Source: Clostridia bacterium (lineage in GTDB: Bacteria; Bacillota; Clostridia; Christensenellales; Aristaeellaceae). Taken from it: 64,000 nt of DNA. The stretch's first letter is position 1; the number at the start of each line of letters is the position of its first letter. The position numbers and the translations under genes are program-made. The stretch covers positions 237,633-301,632 of the forward strand of contig JAFXZS010000016.1 of assembly GCA_017541105.1 (NCBI GenBank), given 5' to 3'. Shown here in pieces: positions 26,210-35,102 of the stretch. The notes under the pieces were generated by a model, which ran no database searches, had not been told where the DNA came from, and saw nothing but the letters and a program-made list of their open reading frames with translations.

Positions 26210-28481
26210 TTTCGGATCCTTCCTGTTCATTCGTTTCGCCGGCAGCGGAAGGTTCTTCGGCTGTCTTTTGATCCTTTCGGACCTGTTCTTCCTGTTCCTT
26301 CGGATCGGATGGATTCCCGACAGTCTGCTGCATGTTGTATCGCGGCACATTTGGATACTCAATTCTCTCGTGGTAGACACCCTTCAGAATATCCGAAAAA
26401 GCTTTGCAGATTTCATCAATATCCCGGAGAGAGAGCGGACTGTCGGAAAGCTGGTCATCCTCCAGCTTTCCGCGAATCAGCCTTTCAATAAACTGATCGA
26501 TTGCCTTCGGTGTAGGTGTTTTCATCGATCGTACTGCTGCTTCTATGGTATCCGCCAGCATTACAATTGCTGCTTCCTTGGTGTTCGGCTTTGGGCCGGA
26601 ATACCGGAATTCGTTAATATCCACCTGGTTTCCGTGAGAACTTTGCAGCGCTTTATGGTAAAAATACATAACAGGTGTAACGCCGTGATGCTGCAGAATA
26701 ATCTGTTGGATTTCCGGGGGAATATGTTCTTTCTGTGCCATCAGCATACCATCCATCGTATGGCTCGTCAGAATAGCAGCGGAAACATACGGATCGGTAT
26801 GCTCGTGCGGATTGCTTCCCATCTGGTTTTCCTTAAAGTAGATCGGCCGTTTCAGCTTGCCGATATCATGATAATATGCACCGGCTCTCGCGAGAAAAGG
26901 ATTTGCTCCGATGGCTGATGCGGCCGCTTCAGCCAGATTGGCAACGATAATGGAATGATGATACGTCCCGGGAGCCTCGATCATCAAACGTTTCATCAGG
27001 GGCTGATTCGGGTTTGTCAGTTCAAGCAGTCTGGTCGGAGTGGCAAGACGGAATAGAATTTCAAAAACAGGCTGAAGGGCAATGGCCAGAATTCCGCTCA
27101 GAAAACCGCCGCCGACCGCCCATCCGATGCTCCCCGTCGTGTCAAGTGTTTCGGCAGATGTCAGAAGTTTGATGCCAAAGATCATAATCACGCTGATGAC
27201 AGAAGCAATCAGGCCGGAGATAAGGACCCGTGCACGCTGCGGATGCCCTTTCAGAAACCATATGGTGACCATTCCTTCTGAGATGGTCATGGTAGTAATC
27301 AGTACGACTTCGTAAAAGGAAGATTGGTTGTTGCCGGTTGTCATTGCCGCAAACAGCAATGAAAGTGTAAGTGTAAGTGTCATCCCGATTCTGTATCCGA
27401 TCAGAACCGTACCGAGTGCGGCACCCAGCGCCACCGGAATGATATAAATGCTTGGAAGCAGATGTGCCAGTGCAGCGAATCCGATGCACAAGCACAGGAT
27501 TAACAGGACAACCGCCATCTGGCGGACATCTGACAGGATCTCACGCCGAAGCAGCAGCAGCGTGATGAAAAACACAGTCATGGACAACAGAACGGCAATC
27601 AGGGATCCCCAGTAAGATGAATAATCATAATGATCATCATTCAGAAGTCCGAGCTGGCGCAGCATCTCATACTGCCCTCTTGTAATTCTGTCGCCGTCAC
27701 GTATGATGTTCTGCCCCTGCAGGTATACGGTAGGCTCGACGGATTCCATGGCTTTCGTACGCGCCTCATCCGTCGCTTCCTGATCAATAATCATATTGGC
27801 CCGGATGCATGTTCTGAGAACAGTCGGCAGAATGTTCTGCGTCAGGGAGATATCCAGCTTGTAACCGACGATTTGCAGAATGGTTTGAATCGATTGATTG
27901 ACCTGCCCTTCCCGGATGGTGGTGTTCAGGGCATTCTGCACGGCTGTTGTGACCGTACTGACCATATCGTTGAACTCTTCCGTATTGACCCGGAGCAATG
28001 TGATAATCTGATTTCTGGTAAAAGTCAGCTCATCCAGGAGGTTGATCGCATAGGCTATCTCATCCTCGGAAAAAGCTTCCGGACGAATGCTTTCTTCCGA
28101 CCTGAGCGTTATCCCGTATTGCTGAATTGTGCGCAGTTCACTGAATGCCTTGCTGAGGGAGGACATGACTTCTTCCTTTACGCCCTGCAGAAACCGATAA
28201 GTCGGTTCGACAAGCGCAGCTGCGGCATTTTTCTTTTCCTGTGTGGTGACCTCATCAATTACATCTTTGGTCGCGTTGATTGTGTCATGAGAAATGGATC
28301 CGACGGACAAATCATACTTTTTGGGAACGCATACGGCAAAAAACAAGCACAGAATCAGCGCAACCGCGGCAGCATCCATCAGACAGCACCTGAAAAAGGA
28401 GCTTTTCAGCCATTGGATGATGCGTGCGCCGGAAGAGTGCTTCTCATCTGAGGACAATTTCCTGCTGCTTGAATCTGTCAT
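26199..28481 (-). CDS. pgpH: 7TMR-HDED/HD-domain c-di-AMP phosphodiesterase, PgpH (YqfF) family
   Basis: A 760-residue membrane protein. One TM segment near the N-terminus leads to an extracellular 7TMR-HDED domain (about 60-280). A seven-helix membrane region follows (about 290-480), then a cytoplasmic HD domain with YYHDIGKLKRP, SHTMDGMLMA and IILQHHG. PgpH enzymes hydrolyse c-di-AMP to pApA. The C-terminal 60 residues are charged and low-complexity (EEQVRKDQKTAEE). The start overlaps the phoH stop by 4 nt. The window also encodes DarA, a c-di-AMP receptor, at 62,668. Confidence 0.93.
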   Translation of the reverse strand: MTDSSSRKLSSDEKHSSGARIIQWLKSSFFRCCLMDAAAVALILCLFFAVCVPKKYDLSVGSISHDTINATKDVIDEVTTQEKKNAAAALVEPTYRFLQGVKEEVMSSLSKAFSELRTIQQYGITLRSEESIRPEAFSEDEIAYAINLLDELTFTRNQIITLLRVNTEEFNDMVSTVTTAVQNALNTTIREGQVNQSIQTILQIVGYKLDISLTQNILPTVLRTCIRANMIIDQEATDEARTKAMESVEPTVYLQGQNIIRDGDRITRGQYEMLRQLGLLNDDHYDYSSYWGSLIAVLLSMTVFFITLLLLRREILSDVRQMAVVLLILCLCIGFAALAHLLPSIYIIPVALGAALGTVLIGYRIGMTLTLTLSLLFAAMTTGNNQSSFYEVVLITTMTISEGMVTIWFLKGHPQRARVLISGLIASVISVIMIFGIKLLTSAETLDTTGSIGWAVGGGFLSGILAIALQPVFEILFRLATPTRLLELTNPNQPLMKRLMIEAPGTYHHSIIVANLAEAAASAIGANPFLARAGAYYHDIGKLKRPIYFKENQMGSNPHEHTDPYVSAAILTSHTMDGMLMAQKEHIPPEIQQIILQHHGVTPVMYFYHKALQSSHGNQVDINEFRYSGPKPNTKEAAIVMLADTIEAAVRSMKTPTPKAIDQFIERLIRGKLEDDQLSDSPLSLRDIDEICKAFSDILKGVYHERIEYPNVPRYNMQQTVGNPSDPKEQEEQVRKDQKTAEEPSAAGETNEQEGSENED

Positions 28482-29461
28482 ACGGACTCCTCACTCCTGT
28501 TTGGGTTTTCTTTGAGCGCATATGCGTCAACGATCCGCTGAACCAGCTCATGGCGGACAATATCTTTTCCGGTAAGCCTGACAATACCGATATCCGGAAT
28601 GCCGTTCAGCAATTCAATGGCTTCGGCGAGTCCGGATTTTTTCCCGAATGGAAGATCCGTCTGCGTAATATCCCCCGTTACGATCACTTTGGAATGAAAA
28701 CCGATACGGGTCAAAAACATCTTCATCTGTTCGGACGTTGTGTTTTGTGCTTCATCCAGTATGATAAACGCGTCAGACAGTGTGCGCCCGCGCATATACG
28801 CAAGAGGTGCCACCTCAACTGCTCCCTTTTCAAAAAGGCGCGTATAGGAATCCGCCCCCATGAAATCGTACATGGCATCGTACAGAGGCCGCAGATACGG
28901 ATCGACTTTCTGTGTCAGGTCTCCCGGAAGAAAACCCAGTTTTTCACCCGCCTCAACAGCGGGACGGGTCAGAATGATTCTTTCTGCTTCCCTGTTGCGA
29001 AGCGCCATGACGGAAAGCGCCATGGCTAAATAGGTTTTCCCTGTCCCGGCAGGGCCGATGGCAAATGTCAGCGTATTCTTCCGGATCGTTTCAACATATT
29101 GCTGCTGGCCGAGCGTTTTACAGGTAATCGGTTTCCCGCGATGGGTAATGGCGATCACTTTTTTGAGGGATTCTTCAATCTGGTCAGCTTTTCCTTCCCG
29201 AACCGACTGGATCACATAACGAATACGAAGCCGGTCTACAGTTTCATTCTGCCGGATCAGACGAAACAGAATGTCGACGGACTGCTCGGCAAGCCTGATC
29301 TGTTCCTGTTCCCCCTGGATGACAAGCCGGTTTCCGCGAAGCGCAACGGATACTGCACATTCCTGCTCTATAAAGGAGATATTCTGATCATTCAGCCCGA
29401 AAAGAGCGATATACGAATCCATGGAATCCGCTGTCAGAATGATTTCACGTTCTTCGGTCAA
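28478..29461 (-). CDS. PhoH family ATPase (PhoH/YbeZ)
   Basis: A 327-residue PhoH-like ATPase, regularly linked to YbeY and thought to act in RNA handling. An N-terminal KH-like region precedes the P-loop GPAGTGKT; Walker B is FIILDEAQNTT, followed by TRIGFHSKVIVTGDITQTDLP. Translation appears to start at TTG 29461 with AAGG about 8 nt upstream. It is the first gene of the phoH-pgpH-ybeY-era operon and has a good promoter upstream. Confidence 0.93.
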   Translation of the reverse strand: MTEEREIILTADSMDSYIALFGLNDQNISFIEQECAVSVALRGNRLVIQGEQEQIRLAEQSVDILFRLIRQNETVDRLRIRYVIQSVREGKADQIEESLKKVIAITHRGKPITCKTLGQQQYVETIRKNTLTFAIGPAGTGKTYLAMALSVMALRNREAERIILTRPAVEAGEKLGFLPGDLTQKVDPYLRPLYDAMYDFMGADSYTRLFEKGAVEVAPLAYMRGRTLSDAFIILDEAQNTTSEQMKMFLTRIGFHSKVIVTGDITQTDLPFGKKSGLAEAIELLNGIPDIGIVRLTGKDIVRHELVQRIVDAYALKENPNRSEESV

Positions 29462-29503
29462 AAATGAGACCTTCCCTTCTGATGGAATCTTTCTTCAAGT
29501 CAT

Positions 29504-29531
29504 ATGATACTGAATTTCATGGTTTTGTCAA
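29504..29531 (-). promoter_or_regulatory. promoter of the phoH-pgpH-ybeY-era operon
   Basis: On the - strand, TTGACA (29531-29526) and TATCAT (29509-29504) are 16 bp apart, about 43 bp upstream of the phoH start. It is divergent from the T-box promoter at 29,639. Confidence 0.65.
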
Positions 29532-29638
29532 TTTGTTCCGGATTTCACGGTATCATCTGTTCCGGACTTCATGCCGGCGTGCATACATGGACAACGTCAT
29601 GAACATCAAAAGAACATCCCGCAGAAGAAAGTGAACGG

Positions 29639-29668
29639 TTGACACGGCATATCTGTATATGTTAGTAT
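29639..29668 (+). promoter_or_regulatory. promoter of the T-box operon
   Basis: TTGACA (29639-29644) and TAGTAT (29663-29668) are 18 bp apart. Transcription would start near 29675, directly before the T-box leader. Confidence 0.8.
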
Positions 29669-29674
29669 CTCGCT

Positions 29675-29949
29675 TGTAACTGAATAGGAAAGACGATGAA
29701 GGAAAGAATGTTTCCCGGGTGGTTTCAGAGAGTTGCCGTTCAGCTGCGAGGCAATACCGGAAAGGAAACTGACTGCTTCCGGAGTTGATTCTGTGAAAGG
29801 GTTCTTCCCCCGGTAATAGAATCCGGCCGCCCCGTAATCGGCTGAGGATTTGTCAGAATCCAAGAGAGACTGCATATACTGCAGTAACAAGGGTGGTACC
29901 GCGATGTTTTTCGTCCCTGAGGCCGGATGGCTTCAGGGTTTATTTTTCA
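29675..29949 (+). ncRNA. T-box riboswitch leader with terminator
   Basis: A leader of about 275 nt that should sense an uncharged tRNA. The diagnostic T-box sequence AAGGGTGGTACCGCG is at 29889-29903. It is followed by the terminator: CCCTGAGGCC (29915-29924) pairing with GGCTTCAGGG (29929-29938), then a T-rich tail. Upstream, the AGAGAGTTGCC...GAGGCAA region (about 29727-29753) matches Stem I features. The specifier is hard to fix by eye. GAAA-CTG-AC around 29765-29773 gives CTG (Leu, 29769-29771) as best candidate; ACT (Thr) and GAC (Asp) in shifted registers are not excluded. Leu would suit the LeuA-like gene that follows. Confidence 0.92.
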
Positions 29950-29963
29950 GGAGGATGAAGGAA

Positions 29964-31388
29964 ATGGAAAACTCTAAGATTGTCAGATTTTGCGACTGTA
30001 CGCTTTGCCAGGGTGAAAAAACACCTGAAATGAGTTTCAGGGAAAGAATTGAACTGTGCAGGCTTCTGGATCGCCTCAATGTTGACCTGATAGAATTGAC
30101 GGAGATTCGCCAGAAAAAAATCGACAGCCTTCTGATCAAATCCGTCTCCCAGACGGTTCAGCACGCGCAGATCGCCGTACCTGTTTTTCTGAATCCGGAG
30201 TCTGTGGGGATGACCTGGGATGCCCTGAAAGAAGCAAGGCATCCGCGCCTCCAGGTTCCCGCCTCTGTCAGCTCTGTCCAGATGGAATACCTTTATCATC
30301 TGAAACCTGCTGTTATGCTTGAAAAAACAGTTGATACGATTCGGGCATGCGTCTCCTGCTGCAGCGATGTTGAATTCATCGCACAGGATGCAACCAGGAG
30401 TGATCCGGCATTTCTGCGGAAAATTGTTGCCGCTGCCATTGAAGCCGGGGCATCCACGGTCACGTTCTGCGATACAGCCGGTTCCATGCTTCCGGACGAG
30501 GTTGCGGCCTTTCTGAGACCTCTCCTGTCGGATATTCCTGCGCTGTCGGAAATCACCGTTGGATATGCCTGCACGGATCCCATGAATCTGGCGGATGCCT
30601 GTGCAATCGCCGCGATTGCCTGCGGTATCCGTGAAATCAAGGCTGCCGCATTCAACACCGACAGTATATCTCTTAAAAATGTCGTCCGTATTCTTCATTC
30701 AAAGGGAAACTGCTTCGGTGTTACGGATCATATCGGAGTGGAAAAAATCCGCATGCTGACCAATCAGATTGAAACACTTTGCCGTGCGGGACTGGGCCAT
30801 CGTATCAATACAGCGGAATATCCCGGAGACGCGCTTCACGGACAGATTACCCTCAGCGCGCATGAATCAAAAGAATCCATCCAGAAAGCCGTCGTAAAAC
30901 TTGGTTACGATCTCACTGACGACGACCTTGAAAAAGTTTGGAGCCGTTTTCAAAACCTCTCAGACAAGAAAGATGTCATCACCATGAAGGAACTTGAAGC
31001 CATTATTGCGACAGAGGCCATGCAGGTTCCTCCTGCCTACGCGGATGTCCAGTATGTCATCAACACCGGTAACACAATAGGAGCGATGTCCCATATGATT
31101 CTTTCATTCCACGGGAAACCGCTGGAAGGCATTTCCGCAGGGGACGGCGCAATCGACGCTGCGTTCCGGTCCATAGAAACAGCCACAGGACGCCATTTCG
31201 AGCTGGATGATTTCCAGATTCAGTCCGTTACGGAAGGCCGTGAAGCCATGGGTGAAACGCTTGTCAAGCTCCGTTCTGACGGAAAGCTTTATTCCGGCAA
31301 AGGCATTTCAACGGATATTGTCGGTGCGAGTATTATGGCATATGTGAACGCACTGAATAAGATCATCTATGAGGAGGAAGAAACATGA
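29964..31388 (+). CDS. LeuA-like protein (HMGL fold plus LeuA regulatory domain) with altered active site
   Basis: A 474-residue relative of 2-isopropylmalate synthase. The N-terminal part has the HMGL-like TIM barrel and the C-terminal 120 residues have the LeuA allosteric domain (VINTGNTIGAMSHMI, then GDGAIDAAFRSIE and STDIVGASIMAYVNAL). The active site differs from true LeuA. The usual TTLRDGEQ motif reads CTLCQGEKT, replacing the catalytic Arg and the metal-binding Asp by Cys and Gln. The metal-binding HCHND reads YACTD, without either His. So ordinary isopropylmalate synthase activity is doubtful, while leucine-like sensing may remain (inference). ATG 29964 follows AGGAGG with 9-nt spacing. 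It is controlled by the T-box leader and overlaps the next gene by 4 nt. Confidence 0.82.
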   Translation: MENSKIVRFCDCTLCQGEKTPEMSFRERIELCRLLDRLNVDLIELTEIRQKKIDSLLIKSVSQTVQHAQIAVPVFLNPESVGMTWDALKEARHPRLQVPASVSSVQMEYLYHLKPAVMLEKTVDTIRACVSCCSDVEFIAQDATRSDPAFLRKIVAAAIEAGASTVTFCDTAGSMLPDEVAAFLRPLLSDIPALSEITVGYACTDPMNLADACAIAAIACGIREIKAAAFNTDSISLKNVVRILHSKGNCFGVTDHIGVEKIRMLTNQIETLCRAGLGHRINTAEYPGDALHGQITLSAHESKESIQKAVVKLGYDLTDDDLEKVWSRFQNLSDKKDVITMKELEAIIATEAMQVPPAYADVQYVINTGNTIGAMSHMILSFHGKPLEGISAGDGAIDAAFRSIETATGRHFELDDFQIQSVTEGREAMGETLVKLRSDGKLYSGKGISTDIVGASIMAYVNALNKIIYEEEET

Positions 31389-33904
31389 ATCTTTCATTTT
31401 CAACACGCGGATGGCGTGAAGAGGACTGGCAGATTCAGGTGGACGACGCATGCGAGATGCGTTTTCAGGGAATTGAAGTCTACAACCTTCATAAAATCTC
31501 TTCTCTGACAGACCGCGGCGCGGCATTCCATAAATACAACCGGTATGAAACCGAGCGCAACCTGCGTGAAAAAAACCTGAAGATTCCATGCCTGGATACC
31601 GCGGAAGATCTCAGCGATTCTTCGGCAGACCTTCACGGCCTGTTGAGTCTTTTTGAAATCGCAGCAGATATGCATATCCCCTACGTGGCGGTTTGTGCGC
31701 TGCATGACCGGGAGGATAACGTCAAAAAAGCGCTGGATTCCCTGCTTCCGCAGGCAAAAGAAATGAAAGCCACGCTTTTGATCAAGACGACCGGGATCTA
31801 TGCAAATACAAAACGCCTGTGTGAGCTGATGGATGAATATGCCTGTGATGAACTTGCCGCACTGTGGGATATGCATCATCCCTATCGTGATTATCATGAA
31901 TCTCCCGATACCACGATCCGCAATCTGGGCGGTTATGTCAAACACGTCCATCTTCGGGACTCAGATGAGGAATTGAATTACAATCTGATCGGTGAAGGCA
32001 CAATTCCCATTGTGGAAATGATGAATGCGCTTTCATCCATAGATTACAGCGGGTTCATTTCTCTGGAATGGAAACCTGAATGGATGGAGGATCTGACGGA
32101 CCGGGAAATCATTTTCTCGCATTTCCTTAATTACATGAATCGGTTTGACAATCCAAAGGGCAAGAAAAAAACCTTATATTTCAATCATGACGGTACAGGG
32201 CGTTATGTATGGAAAAAGGATGAACTGATTGATGAAACCTTCAGTCAGGTTCTTGACAGAATGGCATTGGAATTTCCGGACCAATATGCCTTCAAGTATA
32301 CGACACTGGATTATACGAGAACCTATTCCGAATTCCGGGAAGATGTGGATCATTTTGCAAGAGCATTGATTTCTCTTGGTGTACGTCCCGGCACAAAAGT
32401 CGCCATCTGGGCCACGAATGTTCCCGCGTGGTATATTACATTCTGGGCATGCACCAGAATCGGAGCCGTTCTCGTCACGGTCAATACAGCCTACAAAATT
32501 CATGAAGCCGAGTACCTGCTTCGCCAGAGTGACACGCATACTCTCGTGATGATTGAGAAAGCTCTGGACAGTAATTACAGGGAAATCATCAATGAATTGT
32601 GCCCGGAAATCATTGCATCAAAGCCCGGGGACGCGCTTCACTGCAAGAAGCTTCCGTTTTTACGGAATGTCATTACCGTGGACTACGCTCAGCCTGGCTG
32701 CCTGACCTTTGAGCAGGCTATGCGGAGGTATGACACGGTTTCCCATGAAACACTCCAGGCTTTTTCCGCCAGGGTAAAACCCGATGATGTCTGCAACATG
32801 CAGTATACTTCCGGAACGACCGGATTTCCCAAAGGGGTCATGCTGACAAACTATAACGTCGTAAATGACGGCAAGTGTATCGGCGACAGAATGGGTTTGT
32901 CCACTGCAGACCGGATGATGATCCAGGTACCCATGTTTCACTGCTTCGGTATGGTTCTGGCCATGACCGCTTCCATGACGCATGGGACAACCCTGTGTCC
33001 CCTGCCGTATTTTTCCGCAAAGAATTCCCTTGCCTGTATTCAGCAGGAGCAGATTACGTGCTTCCATGGCGTACCTACCATGTTTATTGCGATGTTTAAT
33101 CATGAAGATTATCGCAAAACCGATTTTTCTCATATGCGAACAGGCATTATGGCCGGTTCAGGGTGCCCTCCCGAACTGATGAAGAGAGCAGCCAGGCCCG
33201 ATGAAATGAATATGAGAGGAATTGTCAGCGTATACGGGCAAACAGAATCCTCCCCAGGAAGCACAATGTCCGCCTGGACTGATTCGCTGGAGCTGAGAAC
33301 GGAAACCGTCGGCTATGCCTTCCCCCACGTTCAGTGCAAAATCATCAATCCGGAAACCGGCGAGGAATTGCCGGACGGCCAGGACGGTGAATTCTGCTCA
33401 AGAGGTTACCATATCATGAAGGGGTATTACAAAATGCCCGAGGCAACCAACGCTGCCATTGATCAGGACGGATGGCTGCATTCCGGCGATCTTGCCCGCA
33501 GAAATCCGGACGGCACTTTCCTGATCACAGGCCGGTTAAAGGATATGATTATTCGCGGCGGTGAAAATATCTATCCAAAGGAAATTGAAGAATTCATTTA
33601 TACGCATCCCGATGTCGAAGATGTTCAGGTAATCGGTGTTCCTGATGCGCGCTACGGAGAAGCGGTCATGGCATGCATCATTCGAAAATCAGGTTCCTCC
33701 CTGACGGCTGAGGAGATGTCGGAATACATCCGGAGTCACCTGGCCCGGCACAAACTGCCCCAGTATATCGAATTTGTAGACAGCTTTCCGATGAATGCTG
33801 CCGGAAAGATCCTGAAATATAAGATGAGAGAGGAAGCGGCCCAGCGGCTTGGCCTGGTCGGAGCAGCGGGGATTGATACCGCAGGGAACCCAGGGAAATC
33901 CTGA
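31385..33904 (+). CDS. fusion of sugar-phosphate isomerase/epimerase-like TIM barrel and AMP-forming acyl-CoA synthetase
   Basis: An 839-residue two-domain protein. Residues 1-265 form an AP-endonuclease-2/xylose-isomerase-like barrel (RFQGIEVYN, ALWDMHHPY, VKHVHLRDSDE, ISLEWKPEW), as in hydroxypyruvate isomerases and inosose enzymes. Residues 275-825 are an ANL-superfamily acyl-CoA ligase: YTSGTTGFPKG near 475, YGQTESSPG, GWLHSGDLARR, GRLKDMIIRGGENIYP near 717, and the catalytic Lys808 in NAAGKILKYK. The frame runs through both domains without a break. The ligase half resembles medium/short-chain acyl-CoA synthetases; the acid activated is unknown. It is coupled to the LeuA-like gene (ATGA overlap) under the T-box. 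Confidence 0.88.
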   Translation: MNLSFSTRGWREEDWQIQVDDACEMRFQGIEVYNLHKISSLTDRGAAFHKYNRYETERNLREKNLKIPCLDTAEDLSDSSADLHGLLSLFEIAADMHIPYVAVCALHDREDNVKKALDSLLPQAKEMKATLLIKTTGIYANTKRLCELMDEYACDELAALWDMHHPYRDYHESPDTTIRNLGGYVKHVHLRDSDEELNYNLIGEGTIPIVEMMNALSSIDYSGFISLEWKPEWMEDLTDREIIFSHFLNYMNRFDNPKGKKKTLYFNHDGTGRYVWKKDELIDETFSQVLDRMALEFPDQYAFKYTTLDYTRTYSEFREDVDHFARALISLGVRPGTKVAIWATNVPAWYITFWACTRIGAVLVTVNTAYKIHEAEYLLRQSDTHTLVMIEKALDSNYREIINELCPEIIASKPGDALHCKKLPFLRNVITVDYAQPGCLTFEQAMRRYDTVSHETLQAFSARVKPDDVCNMQYTSGTTGFPKGVMLTNYNVVNDGKCIGDRMGLSTADRMMIQVPMFHCFGMVLAMTASMTHGTTLCPLPYFSAKNSLACIQQEQITCFHGVPTMFIAMFNHEDYRKTDFSHMRTGIMAGSGCPPELMKRAARPDEMNMRGIVSVYGQTESSPGSTMSAWTDSLELRTETVGYAFPHVQCKIINPETGEELPDGQDGEFCSRGYHIMKGYYKMPEATNAAIDQDGWLHSGDLARRNPDGTFLITGRLKDMIIRGGENIYPKEIEEFIYTHPDVEDVQVIGVPDARYGEAVMACIIRKSGSSLTAEEMSEYIRSHLARHKLPQYIEFVDSFPMNAAGKILKYKMREEAAQRLGLVGAAGIDTAGNPGKS

Positions 33905-33907
33905 ACC

Positions 33908-34915
33908 TTATACGGCAGACAAAAGATGGCGCATGCCCGACGGATCCATCATGACTTTTGCGCAGCCGAGTACCACGCAATCCCTTGCATCAGGCGCTAC
34001 TCTGCAGGGTATTCTGAGAACGCCGCTGATAGCCTCTGCCAGGCCGTACAGGGAGGCAGCGCCTCCTGTCAGCGTAACTCCTCCCTCAAAGATATCAGAC
34101 GCAAGCTGGGGAGGAGTTTTTTCAATGACTGCCTGAACCCCTTCAATGAGATCATCCACATAATCATTCAGCGCTTCATAGATTTCGTCAGAATCCACTG
34201 CGATTGTTTTCGGCAGGCCGGAAATCAGATTTCTTCCCGTAACATCCATTTCCACTTTTGGATTTCTGCGCATCGCCCCGCCGAGTGTAATTTTCACCTG
34301 TTCGGACGTTCTTTCACCGATCAGCAGATTATATTTTTTCCTCAGGTAGCGAATGATGGCGTCATCAAAATGATCCCCGCCGATATGAAGCGAATTGAAT
34401 ACCGTAACGGTACTGTTGCATAATACAGCGATGTCTGTTCCACCCGCGCTCAGGTCAGCGACCATGCTTCCGTATGTGCCCATAAAATTCAGCTGGGCTC
34501 CAAGTGCCGCGGCAATATTCCGGTCAAGGATCTGCGTCCTGCGCAGTCCTGCATCGAACAGCGAAGTAATCAATGCTTTCTTTTCCATTTCCTTCACACC
34601 GGACGGAACTGACATGATCGCGCGGGGTCTGGAAAAGAAATGTTTGCCGATAATCGTGGACAAATAATAACGGAGCATGGAGGAAGTCAGATCGAAATCA
34701 ATCATTTCCCCCTGCGCCAGCGGCCTGATAATACTGATATTGGATGGCGCCCGGCCGACCATTCTGTACGCCTCGTTTCCGAAGGCGAGGATATGATTGC
34801 TTTCCTGCTCAACAGCCACAATCGACGGTTCGCGAAACACGACCCCGTTTCCCCGCATATAAACCACTACATTGGACGTGCCAAGATCGATTCCGATGTC
34901 TCCGCGCTGTGCCAT
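33908..34915 (-). CDS. MreB/Mbl family rod-shape protein
   Basis: A 335-residue bacterial actin. The phosphate-1 motif GIDLGTSNVVVY is at the N-terminus. MSVPSGVKEMEKKAL, then LDRNIAAALGAQLNF, DLSAGGTDIAVL and VTLTGGAASLYGLAE follow. It should form membrane-associated filaments guiding cell-wall synthesis. mreC and mreD are not adjacent, so it is a stand-alone copy, as is common for mbl-type genes in Clostridia. ATG 34915 follows GGAGAG; an open frame begins 5 codons earlier. It ends 3 nt from the convergent fusion gene. Confidence 0.93.
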   Translation of the reverse strand: MAQRGDIGIDLGTSNVVVYMRGNGVVFREPSIVAVEQESNHILAFGNEAYRMVGRAPSNISIIRPLAQGEMIDFDLTSSMLRYYLSTIIGKHFFSRPRAIMSVPSGVKEMEKKALITSLFDAGLRRTQILDRNIAAALGAQLNFMGTYGSMVADLSAGGTDIAVLCNSTVTVFNSLHIGGDHFDDAIIRYLRKKYNLLIGERTSEQVKITLGGAMRRNPKVEMDVTGRNLISGLPKTIAVDSDEIYEALNDYVDDLIEGVQAVIEKTPPQLASDIFEGGVTLTGGAASLYGLAEAISGVLRIPCRVAPDARDCVVLGCAKVMMDPSGMRHLLSAV

Positions 34916-35038
34916 ACAATCTCTCTCCATATCATTCAGGAATAACCTGTGACCGGTTCATATTATCATTATCGGTCAAAAAAGACAACAGCCGGGTGTT
35001 TCCCGGGATACCGCAACACGCAGGAGCATCAGTAATTC

Positions 35039-35067
35039 TTGACATTTATACTGAATTTTCGCATAAT
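35039..35067 (+). promoter_or_regulatory. promoter of the DUF512-der-plsY-lepA operon
   Basis: TTGACA (35039-35044) and CATAAT (35062-35067) are 17 bp apart, about 36 bp upstream of the start of the DUF512 gene. Confidence 0.75.
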
Positions 35068-35102
35068 AAATTGGATATTTATGGGGATGGGAGGGATGAT
35101 AT

